A stretch of DNA of 64,000 nucleotides from NCBI RefSeq assembly GCF_041245805.1, contig NZ_CP162490.1:3015001-3079000 (forward strand), given 5' to 3'. Below, piece by piece: positions 56,200-64,000 of this stretch. This DNA comes from Xanthomonas sp. DAR 34887 (GTDB lineage: Bacteria; Pseudomonadota; Gammaproteobacteria; Xanthomonadales; Xanthomonadaceae). The position numbers and the translations under genes were made by a program. The notes under the pieces are model-generated. The model was not told where the DNA came from. It worked only from the letters and a program-made list of their open reading frames with translations, and did not search any database. The first letter of the stretch is position 1. The number at the start of each line of letters is the position of its first letter.

Positions 56200-56514
56200 A
56201 TGACGCCCAGCGACGATCCCCTGCTCGACCCGCTCGACGCCACCGCCCCGCGCCCGCTGGTGCAGCGGCTGGGGGTGATCCTGTGGCCCAGCTTCCTGGT
56301 CGCCGGCGCGATGAGCGTGCTGTTCTTCGCCCTGGTCGATCCGCTGGCGCTGCGCGACATCACCTTTCCCGGCCGCCCGCTGAGCCGGGAACTCGGCTAC
56401 ACGCTGGGCTTCTTCATGTTCTGGTCGGCCACGTTGAGCGCCAGCGCGCTGACCGGGTTCCTGCTGCGGCCGGCGCCGCAGGCCGCAGCGGACGACGACG
56501 AGCCGCAGCCATGA
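56200..56514 (+). CDS. Small membrane protein next to ccoG
   Basis: The 104-residue protein has two predicted membrane helices (LVQRLGVILWPSFLVAGAMSVLFF, given in two parts: LVQRLGVILWPSFLVAG and AMSVLFFALVDPLAL; and LGYTLGFFMFWSATLSASAL) and an acidic, alanine-rich tail (PQAAADDDEPQP). No named family is recognised. Its stop overlaps the CcoG-like ATG, so the two are coupled and perhaps act in oxidase or iron-sulfur maturation. The start could also be up to 78 bp upstream in the same frame. Confidence 0.7.
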   Translation: MTPSDDPLLDPLDATAPRPLVQRLGVILWPSFLVAGAMSVLFFALVDPLALRDITFPGRPLSRELGYTLGFFMFWSATLSASALTGFLLRPAPQAAADDDEPQP

Positions 56515-57665
56515 GCAGAACACCGATGCCCCGCAGCATTCCGTTGCGCACGCTGGGCGCCCATGCCGAAAACCCCGCCGCTGCAGATGCCGCTGCCGCA
56601 GCCGCGCCGCGCGGCCGTTACGCGCGGCTGCGCCGTTGCAGCCTGTGGCTGCTGTTCGCCGCGTTCTACCTGCTGCCGTGGCTGCGCTGGGACGGCCGCC
56701 AGGCGCTGCGCTTCGACCTTCCGGCGCGGCGTCTGGACCTGTTCGGCTGGTCCTTGTGGCCGCACGATGTCGGCTGGCTGCTGCTGGCGCTGTTCGCCGC
56801 CGCCACCGCCTTGATGGTGACCACCACCCTGGCCGGACGCGTGTGGTGCGGTTTCGCCTGCCCGCAATCGGTCTGGAGCCACGCCTTCGCCTGGCTGGAA
56901 CGGCGCTTCGCCGCCTGGCCGGCGGCCGCGCGGCATGTGGTCTGGGCGGCGCTGGCGCTGTGGACCGGGATCAGTTTCGTGGGCTATTTCGCGCCGATCG
57001 CCGACCTGGTCGCGCGGTTGCGGCCGTTCGCCTGGAGCGGCTGGGAAACCTTCTGGGTGCTGTTCTACGCGCTGGCCACCTGGGGCAACGCCGGTTTCCT
57101 GCGCAGCCAGGTGTGCCGCTACCTGTGCCCCTACGCGCGGCTGCAGCCGCTGCTGTGCGATCGCGACACGCCGTTGATCGGCTACGACGCGATGCGCGGC
57201 GAACCGCGCGGCGCGCGCGATTACGGCCAAGGCAGCGTCGCCCAGCGCGGGCGACGCCTGCTCGACGCCGGCACCGCGCGCGACTACGCGTTGCGCGCCA
57301 GCATCGCCCGGCGCGCCGGCCAGGGCGGCCAGCGCGGCGACGCGCTGGCCACCTATGCCGGCACCCTGCCCAAGTTCACCGCCGCGCAACTCGGCGATTG
57401 CGTGGACTGCAGCGCCTGCGTGGACGCCTGCCCCGCGCGCATCGACCTGCGCAATGGCCCGCACTACGCCTGCACCGCCTGCGGCGCCTGCGTGGAGGCC
57501 TGCGACCGCAGCATGGACCGCCACGGCTTCGCCCACGGCCTGCTGCGCTGGGCCGGCACCAACGCGATCGAGCGCCAGCCGCGGCGCAGGCTGCGGCCGC
57601 GGCTGCTGGCCGGCGCCGCGCTGCTGCTGGTGGCGCTGCTAGCGGCGTTGGTTGCCGCGGGTTGA
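56511..57665 (+). CDS. ccoG: CcoG/FixG/RdxA-like membrane ferredoxin, short form
   Basis: CcoG-type proteins are cupric reductases that help assemble cbb3 oxidase. The 384-residue product has several membrane helices (LWLLFAAFYLLPWLRWDGRQ, VGWLLLALFAAATALMVTTT), the VWCGFACPQSVW and CRYLCPYARLQPLLCD cysteine motifs, then two [4Fe-4S] motifs CVDCSACVDACPARID and CTACGACVEACDRSMD. It ends in a last helix without the C-terminal Ig-like FixG domain, so it is shorter than usual. No ccoNOQP genes are nearby. It lies next to the AT-rich insert. Confidence 0.85.
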   Translation: MSRTPMPRSIPLRTLGAHAENPAAADAAAAAAPRGRYARLRRCSLWLLFAAFYLLPWLRWDGRQALRFDLPARRLDLFGWSLWPHDVGWLLLALFAAATALMVTTTLAGRVWCGFACPQSVWSHAFAWLERRFAAWPAAARHVVWAALALWTGISFVGYFAPIADLVARLRPFAWSGWETFWVLFYALATWGNAGFLRSQVCRYLCPYARLQPLLCDRDTPLIGYDAMRGEPRGARDYGQGSVAQRGRRLLDAGTARDYALRASIARRAGQGGQRGDALATYAGTLPKFTAAQLGDCVDCSACVDACPARIDLRNGPHYACTACGACVEACDRSMDRHGFAHGLLRWAGTNAIERQPRRRLRPRLLAGAALLLVALLAALVAAG

Positions 57666-57822
57666 GCGGCGCACCATAAGTCACCCGAAATTATTGTTAT
57701 TCATCGTAGAACCACTGCAATTCACCAGACACCCCCCTTATAAGAAAAAAAGCGATCAATGCAAAACCAGAGGGCGAACAGCATAGACTCAAGCCCCCCA
57801 GGGCCTCACTACTGAATTTGAG
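57666..57822. other. Left edge of AT-rich insert
   Basis: Composition drops sharply after 57680 (ATTATTGTTATTCATCG, then AAGAAAAAAAGCG near 57742-57754). It holds no gene. It is the tail of foreign DNA that continues through the tailspike-like gene. Confidence 0.5.
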
Positions 57823-59169
57823 TTACACGTTAAAGCTACTTCCAATGCTCATGCTTTGTTTCGGCACATAGCTGTTGCCGGCTCCAGAATTCTGAACATG
57901 GAACTGCGAAATGTTGGAGAACGTGCAACCGCTCACATTTACGTTCGCAGAAAGTGATTGCAAAATCATCCCAAAATCGAACTGATCAAATACACACCCG
58001 GAAATGCTCACATTTTGAACGTTACAGGTGATCCCACGTACCGCCACCTGTCCAGTCAAAGATCTGAAAATATTCCCAGAGATGACATGGCGTCGCGGAG
58101 CATTGACGCCAACATTACTCGTTGGACTATCTAGACTCACGCACCTCGCCCCTGACTCGACAACATTATTGACGGTATCCTGTATGTAAAATAGATTCCC
58201 CACTATCACACATTCCGAGACATTAGACGACTTCACACAATTGAAGGCAGCATTTATATGACATCCCTGTACCAATATGAGAGGACGCGCCTCAGCATTC
58301 ATGCCGTTATCCTTGACAGCACCAAATTTCAGCCCTCCCATTTGCACACCTATCAACTGCAAACCTTCGGCACCTGGAACACCTGCCCCTGGAGCCAATG
58401 AGGTGACATTGGAGTACTGCAATACCCCGTAAGTCCCATAGTTGACATTGCAGTTCACCACACTGCAATTAATTGAATAGCCAGCACTAAAAATCCCACA
58501 CCACATATCCTGGGTATTGAAGTGCCCATTGATAGAACTATTCGTAATAATAACATTATTGCAATTGTTTAGATATATTCCACAATTCCAAAAATGTGAA
58601 AATCCAGACTGACCCCTCAAATTAACTTGATCGATCGAAACGGACGGATACGGCGAGCCTTGACTTACATTACTTGGGTTTACATAGATGGCCGTCTTCG
58701 TCGGCGAAGAATACCCACCAGCAATTGTGGAATTCAAAGTAAGCAGCGTTAAATTCGAAACATTCACACCCACATAATCAGGCCCACCACCAGGGGCAGA
58801 AAAAGTAAAAGAAAACCCACTAAGAGCATCAGCACCCCAGAGAATTCGAGAGTTATGCCGATCTTCCCCGGCGATCGTGATCGACGAATTTGCAATTACC
58901 AGCATCTCAGACAAATAATAAGTTCTTGCTGGAATATACAACGTGCCACCAGTTGGCCTTGTGGCCAAATAGGCCACCGCCTTCTGGAAGGCAAAAATAT
59001 CATCAGCAACCCCATCGCCGATCGCACCAAAATCTTCAGGAGTTACTCTTTCTCGTGCTTTATCGAGCAACGTTCGAGCGATAGCTCCGCTGCCAGCCTG
59101 CTGGAATGCCACTAGGCCCGCTCCTTTTGCGGGATCGGCAAGATCGGTCCTTAGGAGCTCGTCCGTCAT
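57823..59169 (-). CDS. Phage tailspike-like beta-helix protein (pectate-lyase fold)
   Basis: The 448-residue product has a short N-terminal adaptor (ELLRTDLADPAKGAGLVAFQ, then RTLLDKARERVTPEDFGAIG) known from phage tail fibre/tailspike proteins, followed by GDGVADDIFAFQKAVAYLAT, the pectate-lyase-superfamily entry, and a long run of Asn/Ser/Val-rich coils (INCSVVNCNVNYGTYGVLQY) typical of a right-handed parallel beta-helix. It may bind or degrade a surface polysaccharide. GAGG lies before the ATG at 59169. It is AT-rich with rare codons compared with neighbours and lacks any phage companions, so it was acquired horizontally. Confidence 0.82.
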   Translation of the reverse strand: MTDELLRTDLADPAKGAGLVAFQQAGSGAIARTLLDKARERVTPEDFGAIGDGVADDIFAFQKAVAYLATRPTGGTLYIPARTYYLSEMLVIANSSITIAGEDRHNSRILWGADALSGFSFTFSAPGGGPDYVGVNVSNLTLLTLNSTIAGGYSSPTKTAIYVNPSNVSQGSPYPSVSIDQVNLRGQSGFSHFWNCGIYLNNCNNVIITNSSINGHFNTQDMWCGIFSAGYSINCSVVNCNVNYGTYGVLQYSNVTSLAPGAGVPGAEGLQLIGVQMGGLKFGAVKDNGMNAEARPLILVQGCHINAAFNCVKSSNVSECVIVGNLFYIQDTVNNVVESGARCVSLDSPTSNVGVNAPRRHVISGNIFRSLTGQVAVRGITCNVQNVSISGCVFDQFDFGMILQSLSANVNVSGCTFSNISQFHVQNSGAGNSYVPKQSMSIGSSFNV

Positions 59170-59208
59170 AATTTTCCTCATTTGGGGTAACGAAAGGCAC
59201 GGCCAAGA

Positions 59209-59307
59209 TCACATGGTCTGATCGCAAGGATTGCGATTTATCTCCAAGAACAGGGCGCCGAACACGATAGCCGCGAGCGGCAGGCAGCGGGGAGCGGGAG
59301 CGGACAT
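59209..59307 (-). pseudogene. Possible ccmG (dsbE) N-terminal fragment
   Basis: Just after the ccmF remnant, an ATG at 59307 begins MSAPAPRCLPLAAIVFGALF, a basic-then-hydrophobic start like the signal anchor of CcmG, and then turns into unrelated sequence (LEINRNPCDQTM) at about 59240 before a stop. The order ccmF-ccmG is the standard one. The match is short, so this is tentative; if right, the insert cut ccmG. Confidence 0.45.
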
Positions 59308-59545
59308 CGGGATTTCTCCGCGGAACGACGGAAACGCCGGTCGCCGGCGGTGACGAAGCCACCCAGCGCCATCAGCGCCGGGCCGAGCCAGATCCAGCGA
59401 GCGAACGGTTTGACATGCAGGTGCATCGCCCAGGCGTCGCCGCCCAGCGGTTCGTCCAATGCGATATAGACGTCGCCGAACAGGCCAGGAATGGCAGGAA
59501 TGGGATGGCGGCCTCGCTCAGACTCTGCCCGCGGCTAATGCGTGG
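59272..59545 (-). pseudogene. ccmF C-terminal remnant, frameshifted
   Basis: In minus-strand order the region encodes RGQSLSEAAIP in one frame and, after a shift near 59495-59510, GLFGDVYIALDEPLGGDAWA, MHLHVKPFARWIWLGPALMA and LGGFVTAGDRRFRRS in another. This is the C-terminal end of CcmF, the haem lyase of cytochrome c maturation, which reads (M)TEAAI...LYVALGEPL...KPxxRWIWLG...LGG in functional copies. There is no start and about 550 residues are missing. A working ccm operon must lie elsewhere or be absent. Confidence 0.8.
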
Positions 59546-59571
59546 CGGCGGGTTCGGCCGGCTGGCGCGAA

Positions 59572-59886
59572 TCAGGCGGCGATCGCCTTGGCATGCGCGG
59601 CCCATGTCGCGGAAAAGGCGTCCGCGCGCAGCGCCGGTTCGAAAGTCTCGACCGAGACGCCGACCAGGCCATGGCTCACGAACGGATACTGCGCAAGCAT
59701 CGCGTCCACCTCCGCGCGGCTGGCGCCATGCGCCAGCACGACGCCGCCGCTATGGTCCTCGCGTGGGCCGGCGACCAGGATGCGGCCGCTACTGCAGTGA
59801 TCGGCCAGCCACTGCCGGTGCGCCTGCAGATGCGCGTTCACCTCTTCGATCGGCCGGACGTACGTCAACGTGATGATGTAGAGCAT
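59572..59886 (-). CDS. YCII-related protein
   Basis: A 104-residue YCII/YciI-fold protein begins MLYIITLTYVRPIEEVNAHL, has AHRQWLADHCSSGRILVAGP with the family histidine and VDAMLAQYPFVSHGLVGVSV. AGAGG lies before the ATG. It lies 32 bp downstream of azoR in the same direction and is probably cotranscribed. Some relatives assist breakdown of aromatic or halogenated compounds. The second YCII gene of the window is at 50821. Confidence 0.82.
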   Translation of the reverse strand: MLYIITLTYVRPIEEVNAHLQAHRQWLADHCSSGRILVAGPREDHSGGVVLAHGASRAEVDAMLAQYPFVSHGLVGVSVETFEPALRADAFSATWAAHAKAIAA

Positions 59887-59918
59887 GGGAACCTCTTGGA
59901 ATGAAAGAATGGAGGCGA

Positions 59919-60545
59919 TCACTTGCGCAGCGCCGCGCGCACCGCATCGCCGATCGCGGCCTGCGCCAGTTGCAGGGAGCGCGCGCTGGCCTCCGGCCCC
60001 TTGGACAGGCTTTCCGCGCGCACGAAGTGCACGTCGCCGATGCCCATGAAGCCGAACGTGGCCGTGAGGTAGCGCTCCTGGAAATCGAGCGCGGCCATCG
60101 GCCCCTCGGTATACACACCGCCACGCGTGGACACGACGATGACGCGCTTGTCGCCGGCCAGGCCGATCGGGCCGGTCGGCGTGTACTTGAACGTGCGGCC
60201 AGGCTGCACGACGCGATCGATCCAGGCCTTGAGCTGGCTGGACACCGAGAAGTTGTACATCGGCGCCCCGATCACCACGACGTCGCTGGCCAGCAATTCG
60301 CCGACCAGTGTCTCGGACAGGACGTGTTCGCGCACCGTGTCGGCATCGAAGCCTTCGTGCCCGAGCGGGCGGAATCCGGCGGCGATGGGGCCGGACAGAT
60401 GCGCGATCGGCTCGGCGACCAGGTCGCGGTAGACGATCCGTGCGGCCGGAACCGCGGCGCGCAGTTGCTCCGCGACACACGCGCTCAACGCGCGGGACGC
60501 CGAGGCGGAGGCGAGGATGCTGGAATCGAGATGCAGGATGCGCAT
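59919..60545 (-). CDS. azoR: FMN-dependent NADH-azoreductase
   Basis: The 208-residue flavodoxin-fold quinone/azo reductase has MRILHLDSSILASASASRAL, VVIGAPMYNFSVSSQLKAWI with the FMN-binding PMYNF, RVVQPGRTFKYTPTGPIGL and VVSTRGGVYTEGP, all AzoR hallmarks. It reduces quinones and azo compounds with NADH. It is divergent from the LysR regulator over 128 bp, the standard arrangement in which the regulator responds to electrophiles or quinones. Confidence 0.92.
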   Translation of the reverse strand: MRILHLDSSILASASASRALSACVAEQLRAAVPAARIVYRDLVAEPIAHLSGPIAAGFRPLGHEGFDADTVREHVLSETLVGELLASDVVVIGAPMYNFSVSSQLKAWIDRVVQPGRTFKYTPTGPIGLAGDKRVIVVSTRGGVYTEGPMAALDFQERYLTATFGFMGIGDVHFVRAESLSKGPEASARSLQLAQAAIGDAVRAALRK

Positions 60546-60673
60546 GGGTCACTTCATGGGTTGTCAGCGGTGGAAGAAGTCTTGCAAGTGCCGCTTTGTC
60601 GCACTAGGCAGGCGCTTCGTGACTCTTTGTCACGCCTGATGGGACAATGCAGACCCGATGAGAGGAATGCCGG

Positions 60674-61639
60674 ATGGACGACCTGAATGACTTCGCCCTG
60701 TTCGCCGCGGTGGTCGTGCATGGCAACTTTTCCGCCGCCGGACGCGCCCTGGGCTTCCCCAAGTCCAAGGTCAGCAGGCGCATCGGCGAACTGGAACGGC
60801 GGCTCGGCGTACGCCTGCTGCAGCGCTCCACGCGCGCGGTGGCCTTGACCGAAGTGGGCGCGGAGTTCTTCAAGCATTGCGACAGCATCACCCGCTCGGT
60901 GAAGTCCGCACTGGAGGTCGCCGAACGCGCGACCCAGCGCCCGTCCGGACGCATCCGGGTCAGTTGCCCTGTGGGCGTTGCGTACCTCTTCCTGTCCTCG
61001 CTGCTGCCCCGCTTCCTTGCCGCCGAACCGGACGTGCAGATCGAGCTGGAACTGACCAGCCGCCGTGTCGACGTGATCGCGGAAGGATTCGACATCGCGC
61101 TGCGCGTGCGCTCCACCCTGGAAGATTCCGATCTGGTGGTGCGCAACTTCGGCGACAGCCAGCAACTGCTGGTGGCCAGCGCCGCATTTCTCGCCAACCA
61201 CGGCCCCTTTCCCAGCCTGGAATCGCTGCAAGGCGTGGCCGGTGCCGGCCCGAAAGGCACGCACGGGCAGCCGCCCCGATGGAAACTCAGCGCCGCCGAC
61301 GGCACGGTCGCGTCCATCGACTATCGCGCCGTCCTGGTCACCGACGACATCCACCTTCTCTACGACGCGGCGCTGGCCGGCCTGGGCGTGGCACAGCTCC
61401 CCATCGATCTGTGCCAGGACGCGATCGACGCAGGGCGCCTGGTCGCCCTGCTGCCGGAACACCGGCTCGCAGCGCACCGCTTGCATGCCGTCTATCCCTC
61501 GCGCCGGGGCATGGTCCCGGCGGTACGCGCGTTCATCGACTATCTAACGCTCGAACTGCCCAGCGCCATGGTGTCCGCCGGCCAGTACCGGGCGCAGATC
61601 GAGCCGAACGCAACGCCGGGAGCGGCGGCCAAGGCATAA
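60674..61639 (+). CDS. LysR-family transcriptional regulator
   Basis: The 321-residue regulator has an N-terminal winged HTH (FALFAAVVVHGNFSAAGRAL, GFPKSKVSRRIGELERRLGV, RLLQRSTRAVALTEVG) and a LysR substrate domain of the PgrR/DsdC-like type (GRIRVSCPVGVAYLFLSSLL, VDVIAEGFDIALRV). It is divergent from azoR and the YCII gene and probably controls both. The start ATG has AGGAATGCCGG upstream (GAGG at 60661-60664). Confidence 0.9.
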   Translation: MDDLNDFALFAAVVVHGNFSAAGRALGFPKSKVSRRIGELERRLGVRLLQRSTRAVALTEVGAEFFKHCDSITRSVKSALEVAERATQRPSGRIRVSCPVGVAYLFLSSLLPRFLAAEPDVQIELELTSRRVDVIAEGFDIALRVRSTLEDSDLVVRNFGDSQQLLVASAAFLANHGPFPSLESLQGVAGAGPKGTHGQPPRWKLSAADGTVASIDYRAVLVTDDIHLLYDAALAGLGVAQLPIDLCQDAIDAGRLVALLPEHRLAAHRLHAVYPSRRGMVPAVRAFIDYLTLELPSAMVSAGQYRAQIEPNATPGAAAKA

Positions 61640-61818
61640 GGCTCGGCCACGCGCATGGCGGCAGAGCAAAAACGCGATTTGCGGCGAGGCGCGCAAGAGG
61701 CCGCCGACGGATGTGCGAAGCCGCTGCCGCATCCATGCACAGGCACGCCGCCACGCCGACTCGCCGCCGCCGCACGATTTTTTTTGTCGGCGGGCTGGCG
61801 CAACCGGTCGGAGGACTG

Positions 61819-61824
61819 TAGAAT
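61819..61824 (+). promoter_or_regulatory. Candidate -10 box of tRNA-Gly
   Basis: TAGAAT lies 14 bases before the tRNA, with CTGGCG 18 bp further up as a weak -35. The same TAGAAT hexamer is before tRNA-Cys at 61978-61983. Confidence 0.35.
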
Positions 61825-61837
61825 GCCGGGCTCCCAA

Positions 61838-61913
<76 letters not shown>

Positions 61914-61924
61914 GATTCAGACAG

Positions 61925-61950
61925 AGCCCCGTCAGCGGGGCTTTGTTTTG
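61925..61950 (+). terminator. Hairpin terminator after tRNA-Gly
   Basis: AGCCCCG (61925-61931) pairs with CGGGGCT (61936-61942), loop TCAG, then TTGTTTTG. Confidence 0.75.
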
Positions 61951-61993
61951 TCGGACACCGCTGCTGGCGGTTTCGGCTAGAATTCAGTCCACC

Positions 61994-62067
61994 GGCCTGG
62001 TGGCAGAGTGGTTATGCAGCGGACTGCAAATCCGCGTACGCCGGTTCAATTCCGACCCAGGCCTCCA
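61994..62067 (+). tRNA. tRNA-Cys(GCA)
   Basis: Cloverleaf of 74 nt with acceptor GGCCTGG/CCAGGCC, anticodon stem-loop CGGACTGCAAATCCG with GCA, T arm CCGGTTCAATTCCGA (one mismatch in the stem) and encoded CCA. It lies 80 bp after tRNA-Gly. Confidence 0.93.
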
Positions 62068-62078
62068 TCTGCACTGCG

Positions 62079-62118
62079 ACGCCCGGTAGATCCACGATCT
62101 GCCGGGCGTTTGCGTTTG
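62079..62118 (+). terminator. Hairpin terminator after tRNA-Cys
   Basis: CGCCCGGTAGATC pairs with GATCTGCCGGGCG (one bulge) around CAC, then TTTGCGTTTGTG. Confidence 0.65.
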
Positions 62119-62308
62119 TGCGGCAGCTCCACTGAAGAAGCCGCCGCAACGCGATCGGGTCCGCGGTGCCGGCAACATTCGCGGACTGGAATCTCCACCA
62201 CAGCGCCCCGCCCATCGGGGTAGACAAGTGCCTGGACGCGCGCGCGTCGCGGTGTACCTGTCCATTCCCTGCCCTAGCATCGCAGCGACACCACACCGGG
62301 AGATCGCC

Positions 62309-63556
62309 ATGCATCGATGGACACGCTGGAGCGGCGCAGTGATTTGTTTGGCCGCGGCCGGCGCCGCGCAGGCGCAATCCTGCCGGCTGCAGACGCAGAC
62401 GCTGGACTTGCCGCTGGTCTCCAAGAACATGCCGAAATACGCCTACCAGGTGCGGGTCCAGGTCGGCACGCCGCCGGCGTCGGCGAATGTCGCCGCCGCC
62501 AGTCAGGTCCTGGAAGTGGATACCGGCTCCACCGGCGTGGTCGTGCCGCTGAGCCCGGCAATCCAGCCCGCCTGGGACGCCTCGACCAAGCTCGGCTACA
62601 TCTTCTACTCCAGCAACAGCCAGTACCACCCCGGCAAGTACGTGCAGGTGCCGATGCGACTCGGCGTGTCGGCCGACGGCAAGCGCGCCGCGGCGCGCAT
62701 CGATTCGATCGAGGTCCTGGCCGCGCAATGCAGCTGCGGCGTCGCCGCGATTGCGAAGGGAACGCCACCGTCCTCGGTGAAGACGCTGAGCCAGGCGCCG
62801 GACAGCTGCGCCGCCTACGACAACACCCTGGCACTGGGCAGCGGCGGCAAACAGACGCTGCAGCACTGCACGACCATCGCGCCCGACTTCGGCATGATGG
62901 GCGTGGGCTACGACCGCGGCGTGGCGGCGGCGCGCAATCCGTTCCTCAACCTCACCCAGATGCAGGCCGGCAGCATGAGCCCGGGCTACATCGTCAGCGC
63001 ATCCGGCATCACGCTGGGCGTCAGCAAGCAGGCGCTGCAAGGCTTCTCGATGATCCCGCTGCAGCGCGCCGCGGCCAGCACAGGCACCGGCGCCGACTGG
63101 CAGGCGCCGAACGCGTGCGCCAGCTTCCCGGCCAGCGGCAGCGATTACCAGGTCTGCGGCAAACTGCTGCCGGATACCGGCATCAGCTACATGATGCTGA
63201 CCCCGACCAGGCAACCGCCCGTCCCCGACCAGTTGCAGCAGAAGATCAGTACGCCGGCGACCCCTTCAAGCACGGCGTCCGGCCACGCCACCAGCACCAC
63301 GTCGCTGGTGGTGCCGGATGCGACGCAGATGACGCTCGCCATCGGCCCGGCCGGGCATCCGGTCTTCAGCTACGACTTCAAGGTCGGCGGCGCCACGCCG
63401 GCGACGCCGGATAGCGTGCAATGGCGCGGCCCGCTCGACGTACCGCCGGCGCACATCAACAGCGGCCGCCACATACTCGCCGCGGCGGACTACGCCTACG
63501 ACGCCGCCTGCGGACATGCGGGCTTTCGCCCGGTGCCGGCGCCGACCGTTCCCTGA
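62309..63556 (+). CDS. Secreted pepsin-like (DTG-containing) protein
   Basis: The 415-residue protein has a signal peptide (VICLAAAGAAQA-QS) and two aspartic-protease-type motifs: VDTGSTGVVV with D71 and PDTGISYMML with D289, about 218 residues apart, as in bilobal pepsins. Around them lie VQVGTPPASANVAA and FGMMGVGYD. Seven or so cysteines suggest disulfides. The family is close to DUF3443-like bacterial proteins; true peptidase activity is unproven. GGGAG is seven bases before the ATG. It stands alone after the tRNA genes. Confidence 0.78.
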   Translation: MHRWTRWSGAVICLAAAGAAQAQSCRLQTQTLDLPLVSKNMPKYAYQVRVQVGTPPASANVAAASQVLEVDTGSTGVVVPLSPAIQPAWDASTKLGYIFYSSNSQYHPGKYVQVPMRLGVSADGKRAAARIDSIEVLAAQCSCGVAAIAKGTPPSSVKTLSQAPDSCAAYDNTLALGSGGKQTLQHCTTIAPDFGMMGVGYDRGVAAARNPFLNLTQMQAGSMSPGYIVSASGITLGVSKQALQGFSMIPLQRAAASTGTGADWQAPNACASFPASGSDYQVCGKLLPDTGISYMMLTPTRQPPVPDQLQQKISTPATPSSTASGHATSTTSLVVPDATQMTLAIGPAGHPVFSYDFKVGGATPATPDSVQWRGPLDVPPAHINSGRHILAAADYAYDAACGHAGFRPVPAPTVP

Positions 63557-64000
63557 CCCTCGGACGAGCGGCATGGGCGCAAATGCCACGCTGCCGGCGC
63601 CGTCGCCGCTACGCCTACGTCATCGCGCACGGACGTGCCGGCGTCCAGCGACGTGCGCGGGCGAGTGAACGCATGCAGCGTCCGGTGCAAGGCGCCAGCC
63701 GGAGGCGGAAACACGCGGCAACCGTGGCATGGGAGCACGCAGCCCTGCTCGCCACGCCGCCTGGCGGCGGCATGACGACGCCGTCCGGCCAGCTCTGCGT
63801 CCATCCTGGCGCGCCGGCGGCGATCGCGCCACGCATGGTCGTTCGCGCCGCGTGCGCAGCATCGGCGCCGCAGCATCAAGGTCGGCATAATCGGCTCCGG
63901 CTCTACGCGAGGTATCGACCGGTATCGCCACGCCGCGCAGCGCGGCTCCCGTCGCGACGCCGCTCATCGCGTCGGTGTCGCCGCCCCGGCGGCGTCTGCC
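63557..64000. other. Right-end region without a supported gene
   Basis: Several minus-strand frames (for example one with an ATG at 63888) cross this GC-rich 444-bp stretch. They are Arg/Ala-rich with no ribosome sites or families, so they are likely chance frames. A gene beginning beyond the edge cannot be excluded. Confidence 0.4.

Noticed and set aside
63496..63967. Overlapping minus-strand frames at the right end
   Set aside because: No ribosome sites, Arg-rich composition, overlap the end of the pepsin-like gene; nothing recognisable.

Overview
The window is high-GC chromosomal DNA (roughly 68-70% G+C by eye) of a Xanthomonas-type gammaproteobacterium. The inference rests on the pyrG-kdsA pair, a FruR/fruB-fruK-fruA/oprB locus in which fruB is an EIIA-HPr-EI fusion, the DUF47-Pit pair, and two intergenic repeat families typical of Xanthomonadaceae (tandem 'GGGATTGGGGAATC' units and the 'GTAGGAGCGGCTTCAGCCGCGACA'-class palindrome, here described only by its ends). 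Nothing in the window fixes the species.

Layout. 1-22.3 kb is mostly housekeeping: kdsA start, pyrG, a small secreted protein, parE, cdh, an S10 carboxypeptidase, DUF47/Pit phosphate transport, CorC-like and ExoD-like membrane proteins, redox enzymes, trhO, an FKBP lipoprotein, a flavoprotein, a serine hydrolase, a GNAT/glutamate-synthase-like pair and a nucleotide-sugar dehydrogenase. 22.6-31.0 kb holds two small proteins and the fructose PTS locus (FruR divergent from fruB-fruK-fruA-oprB, with near-perfect operator dyads). 31.6-39.0 kb holds a secreted cupin and a six-gene translationally coupled unit: response regulator, histidine kinase, NodT-type outer-membrane factor, ABC permease, ABC ATPase and membrane-fusion lipoprotein.

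39.0-47.8 kb is an accessory block that looks like an undescribed biosynthetic locus: esterase, two short EamA/SMR-type membrane proteins and a DegT-type aminotransferase in one overlapping operon; an arginase-like protein and a FemAB/GNAT-like transferase divergent from a dedicated acyl carrier protein and ketosynthase; then a class III aminotransferase with a HAD phosphatase. 48.0-53.4 kb has an AraC-type regulator divergent from a small oxidoreductase operon, one member of which is frameshifted.

53.54-53.85 kb carries the most striking feature: a tRNA-Leu(UAA) gene split after the wobble base by a 228-nt group I intron with recognisable P7 and P/Q core elements, the arrangement classically known from cyanobacteria and chloroplasts. 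54-57.7 kb is a microaerobic block (hemN, group III truncated haemoglobin, CcoG-like ferredoxin) with two FNR/Anr-type boxes. 57.7-59.2 kb is a conspicuously AT-rich insert with an orphan phage tailspike-like beta-helix protein, next to decayed ccmF and ccmG fragments. The right end has a YCII protein, azoR and a divergent LysR regulator, tRNA-Gly and tRNA-Cys, and a secreted pepsin-like protein with two Asp-Thr-Gly motifs.
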